A stretch of 64,000 nt of DNA from CAYNVQ01 sp964400735 (GTDB lineage: Bacteria > Acidobacteriota > Aminicenantia > Aminicenantales > Aminicenantaceae), in assembly GCA_964400735.1 (NCBI GenBank), contig CAYNVQ010000001.1:124001-188000 (forward strand), given 5' to 3'. The notes beneath the pieces are model-generated. The model was not told the origin of the DNA, ran no database searches, and saw only the letters and a list, made by a program, of their open reading frames with translations. Every line of letters begins with the position of its first letter. The stretch's first letter is position 1. Of the stretch, positions 43,374-52,020 are shown piece after piece. Position numbers and translations under genes: made by a program.

Positions 43374-44641
43374 CAGGAACGGAAAAAATTGAGAAGGCCT
43401 ATTTAATGGCCAAAGAGATTTATGCCGATGCGGGAGTTGATGTGGAGGAAGCCCTGCGGAGGCTGGACCTTGTTTCCCTTTCGCTTCCCTGCTGGCAGGG
43501 AGATGACGTGGTAGGATTCGAGCGCTCGGATCCCGGCGGATCCAAAGGAGGAATCCAAGTGACCGGGAATTATCCCGGAAGGGCGCGGTCAGTCGAAGAG
43601 TTGAAGATGGATCTAGAAAAAGCCTATTCGTTGATTCCGGGTTCCCATCGTTTGAGCCTGCATTCCATCTACGGGGAATTTGAAGGAAGGCCGGTGGGCA
43701 GGGATGAGATTAATGCGACTCATTTTGAGGGCTGGGTTGACTGGGCCCGGCGCAACGGAATAGGACTGGATTTCAATGCGACATGCTTTTCTCATCCCTT
43801 GGCTGAATCGGGCTTCACTTTGAGCCACCGGGACAGGCACATCCGTAAATTCTGGGTGGCGCACGTCAAGTGCTGTCGGGAGATCAGCGCTTATTTAGGC
43901 CGCCAACTGTCGGGGTCATGCATCCACAATCTATGGATACCCGATGGAATGAAGGACATTCCCGTCGATCGCCTAGCTCCCAGATATCTGCTGGAAGAGG
44001 CCTTGGACGAAATCTACGCGGCGGAATACTCGGAAAACGAGATGAAAGATTCCCTGGAAAGCAAATTATTCGGGATCGGAAGCGAATCCTATGTCGTCGG
44101 CTCCCATGAATTTTACTTTGGTTACGCTCAATCAAGAGGAAAAATGCTCTGTCTCGATTCCGGGCATTTTCACCCGACAGAATCGCTTGCCGACAAAATA
44201 TCTGCCATCCTTTTATTTTTTAAAGAGATTATGCTGCATCTCAGCCGGGGTATACGCTGGGATAGTGACCATGTGGTCATTCTAAACGACGAAGTGCAGA
44301 GTATTGCCGAAGAGGTCGTCCGTTGTGAAGCATTGAAACGGGTACATATAGGCCTGGATTTTTTCGATGCCAGCATGAATCGAGTGGGAGCGTGGGTGGT
44401 CGGTGCCCGGGCGACACTCAAGAGTTTTTTAATGGCTCTCTTGCAGCCGCTGGAAAGACTCCGTTCTGCAGAGAGAAAGGGAGATTTTTTTTCCAGGTTA
44501 GCTATGAGAGAAGAGGCTAAAAACTACCCCGGAGGTGCTGTCTGGAATTACTTTTGCCTGTTGAAAAACAGCCTACCCGGAGACCGATGGATCGAAGCTG
44601 TTACCCAGTATGAAGCCGAGGTGCTCAGACAGCGGGATTGA
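43370..44641 (+). CDS. rhaA: L-rhamnose isomerase
   Basis: 423 residues, collinear with E. coli-type RhaA: CWQGDDVVGFE, GGIQVTGNYPG, CFSHPLAESGFTLSHRD, NLWIPDGMKDIPVDRLAPR, SKLFGIGSESYVVGSHEFYFGYA, LCLDSGHFHPTE and DSDHVVILNDE, the last three providing the metal ligands. It converts L-rhamnose to L-rhamnulose. Translationally coupled to rhaB. Its stop is six bases from the stop of the convergent flavodoxin gene. Complete and ordinary. Confidence 0.97.
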   Translation: MTGTEKIEKAYLMAKEIYADAGVDVEEALRRLDLVSLSLPCWQGDDVVGFERSDPGGSKGGIQVTGNYPGRARSVEELKMDLEKAYSLIPGSHRLSLHSIYGEFEGRPVGRDEINATHFEGWVDWARRNGIGLDFNATCFSHPLAESGFTLSHRDRHIRKFWVAHVKCCREISAYLGRQLSGSCIHNLWIPDGMKDIPVDRLAPRYLLEEALDEIYAAEYSENEMKDSLESKLFGIGSESYVVGSHEFYFGYAQSRGKMLCLDSGHFHPTESLADKISAILLFFKEIMLHLSRGIRWDSDHVVILNDEVQSIAEEVVRCEALKRVHIGLDFFDASMNRVGAWVVGARATLKSFLMALLQPLERLRSAERKGDFFSRLAMREEAKNYPGGAVWNYFCLLKNSLPGDRWIEAVTQYEAEVLRQRD

Positions 44642-44647
44642 CACCGA

Positions 44648-45124
44648 TCATCCAAAAATCTTCTTTGCCAGCTCGGCTAAATTATAGGCGTATTGCTCAC
44701 AATTGAGAATGGCGCGTTCATCAGGAAAATCGATGGAAACGGGTCCGAAGTGATCGCCTTTGTGGTCGCCCTGGATGATCATTCCATGGATCAATAGAGC
44801 GTGGAGAATATTTAAAATGGTTGTTTCATTCCCGCCTCCGATGTTTGCCGCCGAAGAAAATGCGCCTCCGACCTTTCCCTTCAGCTTTCCGTGGAATTTG
44901 ACGCTTTCATCCAAAAGCTTTTTCAGAGGCCAGGCCATGGACCCGTAATAGGTGGGCGATCCAAAGATCAGGCAATCGTACGCGATGAGTTCATCGACCT
45001 TTGTATCCTCCACTTTTTTTAGAGCAACAATATGATCTTTCCTTCGCATGGCTTCGAATATAGCCTGGGCCATTTTTTCTGTATTTCCAGTCCTGGAATA
45101 ATAACAAACAAGGACCTTTGCCAT
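44648..45124 (-). CDS. Flavodoxin-family FMN protein
   Basis: 158 residues. The FMN phosphate loop SRTGNTEKMA follows the first strand (VLVCYYSRTG); YDCLIFGSPTYYGSMAWPLKKLLDE and the GAFSSAANIGGGNETTI loop fit WrbA-like or short flavodoxin proteins. GAGGAG precedes the ATG at 45124 at seven bases. It is the last gene of AOR-aldolase-flavodoxin on this strand, 40 bp after the aldolase. It could carry electrons from the oxidoreductase or be an independent NAD(P)H quinone reductase. Confidence 0.9.
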   Translation of the reverse strand: MAKVLVCYYSRTGNTEKMAQAIFEAMRRKDHIVALKKVEDTKVDELIAYDCLIFGSPTYYGSMAWPLKKLLDESVKFHGKLKGKVGGAFSSAANIGGGNETTILNILHALLIHGMIIQGDHKGDHFGPVSIDFPDERAILNCEQYAYNLAELAKKIFG

Positions 45125-45164
45125 GGCCAGCCTCCTCATCGATTATTTAATTTTTTTAATTTTC

Positions 45165-46487
45165 TTACCATTTTCGGGCTTTTTCGGGTTCCATCTTTCG
45201 CAGGTCGAGTCCCCGCTCGAAAGCCCCGATGCGATAGATACAAATTTCTCTTACCGAGGAGGGGTGATGCAGAACTTCGGAAAGCGATTGGCTACCTACT
45301 CCCCAAACTCCTCCTCCCCGTACCACAGCGACCTTGTAGTCGTGCAGCCGTTGGAGCAAGGTCATAATGTCGAAAACCGGCGGGAGGACAGGTATGACGA
45401 GGTAAAGGTAACTTCCCTCGGCATCAATGGGGACGATCCGCTCCAAGGGCTGGTTTTCTCCGGGATAGACGAAATGGGCATGGGCTTCTGCCTCCGGCAC
45501 CCAGCAGTGTAGAACAGCCTGAAAATCTGTCTCGGTGTAGATGGCCTTATGAATCGTTAATTCGCGAGAATCATCTTTTTCCGTATTCAAGGGAAGTTTC
45601 AAAAGAGGTCCCCCGATCTCCCTGGGCATGGATGCTTTGGGGGCGTAGAGCATGGTGTTGACACCGCGGATAGAAATGGACCCGCTGTGGAAAGGAGAGA
45701 GGCGAGATTCGAAAATCCTGGCGCCTGTCTTACGAAACTCTTTGACCAACTCTTCTTCGTGAGAAAACTGGCAGGTTTCGTCTCCCTGTATTTGATATTC
45801 TTCCGGAGGATAGGAAAATTGGGCTTTCGGATCGGCATCGATTTTTTTCCTTAAATTTACCACATCGATATTCTGCTTTTTCATCGATCGGGAAATATAT
45901 CCAGCATTGTTGGCCACACACTGGAGGAAAAAAGCCTCTTTGAGAGTCCGACCTCTGGAAAAGGCTCCGTGGGCCTGGACGAGGGTGACGGGATGGCGGG
46001 AGAGTCTCTCTGGAATCACCTTCACCATCTCAGGAGACCCGCTGGGAAGCGCAAACCAGTCCACCGGAACGATACCCTGCAAGTGGTAGTAGCCGAGGGG
46101 ATCCACGGGATGAAACGGGCGGGGTTGACTGGGTTTTTTTTCATCGTCCAGGGTATCGATGATCAGATCTTTTGTATGGCAGTGCATGGAGGCTTTTATT
46201 CCAGGTATTTTCAATATTTTGGCGTGGATGTCGCTTTCGGAGGAAGCTTTGTAGTACCCGAAATCGGTTTCGTTGAGGGAGGGAAAACAGATATGCTCTG
46301 GCTCCAGGTCTCCTTTTTGGGAACCGGTTGCCGTGATGGCCATCCTCTCTTCCCCCTTCTCGTCCATCCAGCGCATGACCATATTCCCGCAGTGACTGTC
46401 TTGGATATCGTAAAGAAGGGATGCCCGTCCAACGGTCTGGAAAAGCCTTATGAGTTCCTGGCTGGCTGTCCATCGTTTTTTGCTCAT
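45165..46487 (-). CDS. Tandem class II aldolase/adducin-domain protein
   Basis: 440 residues from the ATG at 46487 (AGAGGGG just upstream), overlapping the AOR stop by the ATGA arrangement. Two class II aldolase domains lie in tandem. The first (about 5-215) keeps the zinc set: SMHCHTKD (HxH), QAHGAF (third His), and an acidic residue in SSESDIHAK. In the second (about 255-435) the matching positions are HCW and RGGGVWG, so two of three His are lost. The first domain would be catalytic and the second structural. In the rhamnose setting it is the best candidate for rhamnulose-1-phosphate aldolase (products DHAP and L-lactaldehyde). It is not a canonical RhaD. Confidence 0.87.
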   Translation of the reverse strand: MSKKRWTASQELIRLFQTVGRASLLYDIQDSHCGNMVMRWMDEKGEERMAITATGSQKGDLEPEHICFPSLNETDFGYYKASSESDIHAKILKIPGIKASMHCHTKDLIIDTLDDEKKPSQPRPFHPVDPLGYYHLQGIVPVDWFALPSGSPEMVKVIPERLSRHPVTLVQAHGAFSRGRTLKEAFFLQCVANNAGYISRSMKKQNIDVVNLRKKIDADPKAQFSYPPEEYQIQGDETCQFSHEEELVKEFRKTGARIFESRLSPFHSGSISIRGVNTMLYAPKASMPREIGGPLLKLPLNTEKDDSRELTIHKAIYTETDFQAVLHCWVPEAEAHAHFVYPGENQPLERIVPIDAEGSYLYLVIPVLPPVFDIMTLLQRLHDYKVAVVRGGGVWGVGSQSLSEVLHHPSSVREICIYRIGAFERGLDLRKMEPEKARKW

Positions 46488-48325
46488 TTTCCCCTCTTTA
46501 ACCCTAATATTTTCATCATTTTTTCGGTAGGGACCCCCTTCCTGTTCCATCCTCTGGCCAGGTAATAATCATTTCTCATTTTTTCGATAAGCTCCTCCGG
46601 AATGCACCGTTCTTTGCCCCCGACTACAATGGGTTCTTTTTGAAACCGTTGGGGCAACGAGTCTTCCCTTTCATCTATTCCTGCCTCCAGATTGAAAATT
46701 CTCTCCAAGGCGGCCACTCTGTTGGCTATCTCATCCAAACGAGATGGTGAAAAACCCAGGCCTGTAGTGCCGCTGACCATGCGGGCCCACGGTTCGGTAG
46801 AAAAGGCAAAGCCTGTGAATCGGCAGATTCCCAGACAATCCTGGATGATACCCAGGTTTTGCATATTGCGGATGGCGATCGGAGATTGAAGAAGGCTGTA
46901 GCGAGGTATTTCTCTCGTTCCGCCAAAAAAAGCCAGGGATACGGCATAGCCTCCCCTCAGATGACAGGCTCCGGTTGGGGAAGTCATGTAGCCCAGAGCT
47001 TGGGTAAAAGAGGCTCTCGGATCGTAAGCTGGGATCTCCATCCTCTTTACTGTCATCGAATAATCAGGGCGTTTAAAGGATTCCGCCAGGCGGAAAGAAC
47101 CCTCGGCCATCGTATCTCCTAAACCCACTCGCAGCGAGATGTTTTCGGCCATTTTTTCCAGGATCTTTGCGTTGCCGAATTCGAGGCGGATATCTTTATA
47201 ACTTTCTTTAGGAATTAGGCCCTTCTCCGCAAGTTCGAAAGCACAAGCCAGCGTTCCGCCAAAGCTTATGGTATCCAGGCCAAGTTCATTGCAGCGGTAG
47301 TTGCTTTTCGCGATTTCTTCAAGATCGTATATGTCGCAATCCGGACCGGTCATCACCACTGTTTCATACTCCGGCCCTTCACCTGTTTTTTCACCGATAC
47401 GAGTGTGCCGTTGGCATGCTAGAGGGCACCCGTAGCAGGCGCCGGCTTTCTCAAGTATGGTCTTGCTGAGGGTTTCACCGGATATTCTATCCAGGTTATG
47501 CTCTTCGTGAATATTGTCTTGAAAATTCCGATGGGGGAGCATTTCCATGATGTTGATGAGTTTCAGTAAGCCGTCGGTGCCGAGTTCCCTTAACAAACGT
47601 TTGGTGATCGGAGCAGACCTTATCAGATAGAGAGATTGGTCCAGTCCAGACCGATATTTTTCTCCGTCTCGAATAGATACCCTTTTTTGGTTTGAACCGA
47701 TTCTTATAGCCTTAAGGCGCTTGCTTCCCCATACGGCCCCTGGCCCTCCTCTCCCGTAGGCCCTGTTTTTATCATTCATGACCGCGGCAAAACGCACAAG
47801 ATTCTCGCCAGCAGGTCCGATGCAGAGTATATGAGAACGGCTGGCCGGCTCGACGTCTTTTATCAAGCGATCGGTCGTTTGATGGACATCCAAACCCCAG
47901 AGCTGATCGGAGGGAATTATATCGACGCAATCGCCGTATATATCGATCACGACAGGCTCTGATGATATTCCCTTGATCACCATCACATCGTATCCGCTCG
48001 ATTTAAAAGCGTGAGGCCAGGTGCCGCCGCAGTTTGAGCTGCCGATCCTCCCGGTCAGCGGAGATTTGAACACCATGTGTCCGCGACATGCCGTGGGCGC
48101 GCGGGTCCCAAGCAGGGGAGAGGTGGCGATCACGATAGCATTGTCGGAGCTAAAGGGATTACAGCGGGGGTTTACGGCATCAAAGAAAAGCCGCGTGGCA
48201 AGTCCTCTGCCTCCCAGATAGTTCTCGATGATGGCCTTGTCCAGGGAGTCAAACCGGATGTTTTTTCTAGTAAGGTCGATTTCCAGGATTTTTCCGTGAT
48301 AGCCAGGTATTGAAGGACGAATCAT
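46484..48325 (-). CDS. Tungsten/molybdenum aldehyde:ferredoxin oxidoreductase
   Basis: 613 residues, AOR family (bis-pyranopterin W or Mo and one [4Fe-4S]). The N-terminus GYHGKILEIDLT, NYLGGRGLATRLFFD, TGRIGSSNCGGTWPHAFKSSGYDVMVIKG, CYGCPLACQRHT (three cluster Cys) and later QDCLGICRF (fourth Cys) are all present. It oxidises aldehydes to acids with a low-potential acceptor in the cytoplasm. The start at 48325 is chosen because the upstream ATG at 48361 falls inside the -10 box. Coupled by overlap to the class II aldolase and followed by flavodoxin. L-lactaldehyde from rhamnose is the likely substrate by context. Confidence 0.95.
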   Translation of the reverse strand: MIRPSIPGYHGKILEIDLTRKNIRFDSLDKAIIENYLGGRGLATRLFFDAVNPRCNPFSSDNAIVIATSPLLGTRAPTACRGHMVFKSPLTGRIGSSNCGGTWPHAFKSSGYDVMVIKGISSEPVVIDIYGDCVDIIPSDQLWGLDVHQTTDRLIKDVEPASRSHILCIGPAGENLVRFAAVMNDKNRAYGRGGPGAVWGSKRLKAIRIGSNQKRVSIRDGEKYRSGLDQSLYLIRSAPITKRLLRELGTDGLLKLINIMEMLPHRNFQDNIHEEHNLDRISGETLSKTILEKAGACYGCPLACQRHTRIGEKTGEGPEYETVVMTGPDCDIYDLEEIAKSNYRCNELGLDTISFGGTLACAFELAEKGLIPKESYKDIRLEFGNAKILEKMAENISLRVGLGDTMAEGSFRLAESFKRPDYSMTVKRMEIPAYDPRASFTQALGYMTSPTGACHLRGGYAVSLAFFGGTREIPRYSLLQSPIAIRNMQNLGIIQDCLGICRFTGFAFSTEPWARMVSGTTGLGFSPSRLDEIANRVAALERIFNLEAGIDEREDSLPQRFQKEPIVVGGKERCIPEELIEKMRNDYYLARGWNRKGVPTEKMMKILGLKRGK

Positions 48326-48356
48326 ATCCAGAATGTTTCCTCTTGTTCGGCAACTA

Positions 48357-48385
48357 AGCATACTAAAACCAAATCATCCTGACAA
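48357..48385 (-). promoter_or_regulatory. Sigma70-type promoter of the AOR-aldolase-flavodoxin operon
   Basis: Minus strand TTGTCA (48385-48380), 17-bp spacer, TATGCT (48362-48357); start expected near 48350. The ATG at 48361 lies within the -10 and cannot be used; AAGAGGAAA lies 12 bases before the ATG at 48325. Confidence 0.6.
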
Positions 48386-48559
48386 GCCATAATAGAGCCG
48401 GGAATCCTCGGCAATCCATGGCGCACTTTCAAGATCCAAGGGCCAAACATTTTGTCTCTGTACCACGTTGATATAAATGATGCTTTTCATTTCATGGTGG
48501 CTTGCCATATGATATGATGAGTTCATTAGGTTAAAAACTGCCGGAAGGAATTGCGGGAT

Positions 48560-48727
48560 AGCTCTCCGAACCCTCCGATCGATTTCAAATCATTGATCGA
48601 TGGTATAAGAACGAAGCTCATGACATTCGATACCACCATGATTGTTGTGAACCTGGTAATTGGGATAGGAATTTTTCGCACTCCAGCCATATTCGCCTCG
48701 GGGTATCCGGTCTTCCTCGTGATGTAG
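48560..48727 (+). pseudogene. Relic of an APC-family amino-acid permease (N-terminal fragment)
   Basis: One plus-strand frame reads FDTTMIVVNLVIGIGIFRTP from an ATG at 48620, the unmistakable TM1 region (DATMIVVGxxIGSGIF) of amino acid-polyamine-organocation permeases, preceded in frame by IRTKLM. The frame ends at TAG (48725-48727) after about one helix, and nothing downstream continues it before the rhodanese gene. It is therefore a truncated, decayed permease gene. The conserved GSGIF is altered to GIGIF. Confidence 0.7.
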
Positions 48728-48870
48728 CGGATAAGAAACAAGAAATGGTGAAAAATTGGATATTGAAAAAAATATAAATTAAATATAAATATCTCTAGCG
48801 CTGGATAAATGAAATTCGAGGTGTCCGGCTTGGAAAAAGTCCGAGTGAGCCGTATCGAAGGAGTTGAATC

Positions 48871-49200
48871 ATGATAAATACCATAAAAAAGGAAGAACTG
48901 CTAGAGAAAATGAAGCGGAATGAAAATTTCACCGTTTTGGATGTCCGAGATACAGCGGAATATAAAAAAGAGCATATCGTGGGAGCTAAACATCTTTTAA
49001 TCGCTCGGATGAAAAAAAAGACAGTGGAAGCGATGCTGGGCAAAGAGGATTTGATCGTGACTTACTCAGAGGACATTGACTGCCCTGCAAAAAATATCGC
49101 TGCTCAAAAACTTAGCGATTTTGGATATAAAAATGTGCGCGCTTATCAAGGGAGCTGGAAGGAGTGGAAAGAGGCTGGCTATCCGGTGGAAAAATCATGA
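48871..49200 (+). CDS. Single-domain rhodanese-like protein
   Basis: 109 residues. FTVLDVRDTAEYKKEHIVGAKHL is the rhodanese N-terminal signature; the active-loop region is TYSEDIDCPAKNIAAQKL and the C-terminal Tyr-Gly-Trp pattern is YQGSWKEWKEAGYPV. The usual Cys right after the beta strand is Ser, but the Cys-Pro of the CP-type loop is present and may be the sulfur-carrying residue. AAGGAG precedes the ATG. It may act as a sulfur carrier; a cysteine desulfurase lies 1.8 kb away. Confidence 0.9.
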   Translation: MINTIKKEELLEKMKRNENFTVLDVRDTAEYKKEHIVGAKHLLIARMKKKTVEAMLGKEDLIVTYSEDIDCPAKNIAAQKLSDFGYKNVRAYQGSWKEWKEAGYPVEKS

Positions 49201-49307
49201 TGAACAACTTCTTTTTTTCTTCTTGCACTTTAACCCATTTTTTTTATCAAAAGTTGTCTTTGCCTGACATGACAGCAAAATTGTTTATAAGGTTCGAAGG
49301 AAAATAG

Positions 49308-49850
49308 ATGGCTGAGCCAAAGCCGTTTTCACCAGCCAAACTGATCTGCGGAATCATTGCGGGCAATGAATCCTTTTTCCGCATTGCCGAAGAGAAACTT
49401 TCGCACCTATTCGGCCCCTTGGATGCAGAAAGTCCTGTATTCGCCTTTGATTTAACCGATTACTATGAAAGGCAAATGGGCGTTGGTCTTAAAAGAAAAT
49501 TTATAAGCTTCGAGAAACTGATCCGGCCAGAAATGTTAAGCCGGATAAAGCTAACGACCAACAAACTGGAAGATGATATACGAGATGAATTTCGGACCAG
49601 TCATCGTTCGGTGAATATCGATCCCGGATATTTGGTTTCATCCGCCTTGATCATGGCCACAGCGAAGAATTTCGCTCATCGTATTCCATTACAGCACGGC
49701 ATCTATGCTCATCTTGAATTCATGTTCGGAAGGGATGAGGTCAGACCCCTTTCCTGGACTTATCCCGACTACAAAAGAGAAGATTATCAAACTTTTTTCC
49801 TTGAGGTTCGCCAAATCTATCTATCCCAACTGAAAGAATTGGCTAGGTAA
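49308..49850 (+). CDS. DUF4416-family protein
   Basis: 180 residues. PAKLICGIIAGNESFFRIAEEKL, FDLTDYYERQMGVGLKRKFISFEKLI, IDPGYLVSSALIMATAKNFAHRI and the LSWTYPDYKREDYQTFF tail match the DUF4416 family, widespread in anaerobes of several phyla and of unknown function. Conserved Asp/Tyr (TDYYE) and His residues suggest an enzyme or ligand-binding role. AAGGAAAATAG precedes the ATG. Its stop is 10 bp from the convergent cysteine desulfurase stop. Confidence 0.85.
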   Translation: MAEPKPFSPAKLICGIIAGNESFFRIAEEKLSHLFGPLDAESPVFAFDLTDYYERQMGVGLKRKFISFEKLIRPEMLSRIKLTTNKLEDDIRDEFRTSHRSVNIDPGYLVSSALIMATAKNFAHRIPLQHGIYAHLEFMFGRDEVRPLSWTYPDYKREDYQTFFLEVRQIYLSQLKELAR

Positions 49851-49860
49851 TTTTTATCAA

Positions 49861-51021
49861 TTAGACTTCTTCGTCGATATCCAGGGCAGAAATTTCTCTC
49901 AGTTTTGCGACGATTTCCGGAAGCTCGTGCAGAACGATATCCACATCCTCTTCGGAGTTGAAACGTCCCAAAGAAATCCGGATAGATGATCGGGCAAGTT
50001 CGGGTCTCAATCCGATAGCACTCAGGACGTGGGAGACGTCCTCGGAGTCTTCACTGCAGGCCGAGCCGGTAGACACATAAATCTCTTTGGTGGCCAGAGA
50101 CAGCAGGATGGCTTCTGCTTCCAGGCCGTAAAAGGAAAAATTCAGAGTTCCCTTGATTCTATTTTTTTCATGTCCGTTGAATTTGACTCTAGGGATTTTT
50201 TCCTCAATGCCTTTTTTCAACTGGTTGGCGAGTTTTTCGATTCGGGCCTTATCTTTCGTCCCTTGCTCTTCGAAAAGTCTCACGGCTTCACCGAAACCGA
50301 CGATGCTGATGGTGTTTTCCGTCCCTGCCCGCATCAATCTTTCTTGATGCCCTCCATAAATCAGGGGCATAATATTTGTCCCTTTCCGGATATAAAGAGC
50401 ACCTATGCCTTTAGGTCCATATATTTTATGGGCCGAAACCGAGAGCAGATCCACTCCAAGCTTGTCCACATTCACGTCGATCTTACCGAATGTCTGGACA
50501 GCGTCTGTATGGACAAGAACGCCCTTTGTCTTGGCGATCTTGACCACTTCCTCGAGAGGCTGGATGGTTCCCAATTCATTATTGGCATGCATAATGGAGA
50601 CAATCGCCGTTTTGGGGGATAGGGCTTTTTCAAGGTCATCGAGATCGATGGTCCCTTCATGATCTACGGGGACGAAGGTGACCTTCACTCCTTTTCTTTC
50701 CAAATAGTTAGCTGTCTCGATCACAGCCGGATGCTCTATAGCAGATGTGATGAATTCATTTTTTTCGGGCAGGGCATCGAAAACTCCTCTGATGGCGAAA
50801 TTATCAGCCTCTGTTCCTGATCCGGTGAAGAAGATCTCTTTTCTTTTGGCTCCCATCGCATCTGCGATAGTCTCCCGCGCTTCATTCACGATTTCTTTGA
50901 CTTCTCTTCCGATAGGATAAAGAGAGGATGGATTGCCGAAGTGTTGTCTCAGAAAATCCACCATTTTTTCCTGTACCTGGGGATCGAGAGGAGTCGTGGC
51001 ATTATTATCGAGGTAAATCAT
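49861..51021 (-). CDS. Cysteine desulfurase (NifS/IscS type)
   Basis: 386 residues from MIYLDNNATTP. PLP-binding Lys in SVSAHKIYGPKG, the His that stacks on PLP in MHANNELGTIQP, SGTEADNFAI, and the persulfide-Cys loop STGSACSEDSEDVSHVL. The short NifS-like loop (class I). It supplies sulfur for Fe-S clusters and thio-modified RNA. Start candidates at 51021 and 51039; 51021 has AGCGGAAA directly before it and matches the family start. It is last of a three-gene unit with SerC-like and SerA-like genes, so serine-derived cysteine supply may be linked to sulfur use. Confidence 0.95.
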   Translation of the reverse strand: MIYLDNNATTPLDPQVQEKMVDFLRQHFGNPSSLYPIGREVKEIVNEARETIADAMGAKRKEIFFTGSGTEADNFAIRGVFDALPEKNEFITSAIEHPAVIETANYLERKGVKVTFVPVDHEGTIDLDDLEKALSPKTAIVSIMHANNELGTIQPLEEVVKIAKTKGVLVHTDAVQTFGKIDVNVDKLGVDLLSVSAHKIYGPKGIGALYIRKGTNIMPLIYGGHQERLMRAGTENTISIVGFGEAVRLFEEQGTKDKARIEKLANQLKKGIEEKIPRVKFNGHEKNRIKGTLNFSFYGLEAEAILLSLATKEIYVSTGSACSEDSEDVSHVLSAIGLRPELARSSIRISLGRFNSEEDVDIVLHELPEIVAKLREISALDIDEEV

Positions 51022-51111
51022 TTTCCGCTCACTAATCATTATAGCTTTTTTTCCGGCTGTTTGGAGATCGGCCCTCAAGCTTAGAATCTAGAAAGGGAGA
51101 AGGGGTATCTT

Positions 51112-52020
51112 TTATTGGACCACATATTCCTGGATAATATCGACCACTTCGAGTCCAGCCCTTTTCTGACCTTCTTTCGCTGCGGCTCCTATGTGAGGTG
51201 TAGCCAGGACATTCGGATGATCAATAAGAGCAAAATTATCCGGGGGTTCTTTCTCAAAAACGTCGATAGCGGCGGCTTTCACCTTTCCTGACTCAAGTGC
51301 TGGCAGAAGAGCCTTCTCGTCCACAGTGCCTCCGCGCGAGGCATTGATCAGTATGACCCCATCTTTCATCTTGGCGAATTCTTCTTCGCCGATTATGTGC
51401 CTGGTCTTGTCGTTCAAAGGCAAATGGAGAGTGATGATATCGGACTTGGCTAACAATTCATCCAAATCTCCCTGACGAATGTCCAGATCTGTCTGGATAG
51501 TAATGATATCATACACCAGGACCTTCATGCCAAAGGCCAAAGCGCGCCTGGCCACATCGAGACCAATTCTTCCGCTGCCGATGATTCCCAATGTTTTTCC
51601 GTAGAGCTCGGTTCCTGTAAGGGCTTTTTTCTCCCATTTATGAGCCTTCATGGAAAGATAGGCTCGGCAGTGGTTACGAACGGCCGCCAACATCAGGCCG
51701 AAGGTGTGTTCTGCCACAGAAAACGTGGTAGCCGCAGGGGTGTTGGCCACGCGAATGCCTTTAGCTTTGGCCGCGGCGATATCGATATTATCCAACCCGA
51801 TACCTGCCCGAATGATGAGTTCGAGGTCTGAGGAGGCCTCAATGACTTTTTGAGTGACTTTGGAGGCGCCCCGCACAACGGCGATATGGAATCCTGGAAT
51901 GGTTTTCACAAATTCTTCCTCGTCCATACCGGTTTTCAGAGTGACCTCCAGACTGGAGATGGATTTCAATTTTTCAAAGGCTTCTGGATCCAATGGATCG
52001 GCCACAAGAACTTTCTTCAT
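51112..52020 (-). CDS. Short D-3-phosphoglycerate dehydrogenase (no ACT domain)
   Basis: 302 residues, D-2-hydroxyacid dehydrogenase family: NAD motif GIIGSGRIGLDVARRA, substrate Arg in IIRAGIGLDNID, catalytic Glu in DVFEKEPP and His in ATPHIGAAAKEGQ. The length corresponds to SerA without the C-terminal serine-binding ACT domain, so serine feedback is not expected. The ATG overlaps the stop of the aminotransferase gene (ATGA), with AGGAG eight bases upstream. Together these two genes make phosphoserine or interconvert glyoxylate, hydroxypyruvate and serine. Member of a serA-like/serC-like pair known from thermophilic bacteria. Confidence 0.92.
   Translation of the reverse strand: MKKVLVADPLDPEAFEKLKSISSLEVTLKTGMDEEEFVKTIPGFHIAVVRGASKVTQKVIEASSDLELIIRAGIGLDNIDIAAAKAKGIRVANTPAATTFSVAEHTFGLMLAAVRNHCRAYLSMKAHKWEKKALTGTELYGKTLGIIGSGRIGLDVARRALAFGMKVLVYDIITIQTDLDIRQGDLDELLAKSDIITLHLPLNDKTRHIIGEEEFAKMKDGVILINASRGGTVDEKALLPALESGKVKAAAIDVFEKEPPDNFALIDHPNVLATPHIGAAAKEGQKRAGLEVVDIIQEYVVQ

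Noticed and set aside
48526..48741. 71-codon minus-strand frame
   Set aside because: Mirror image of the plus-strand APC permease relic, which gives a much better protein match.
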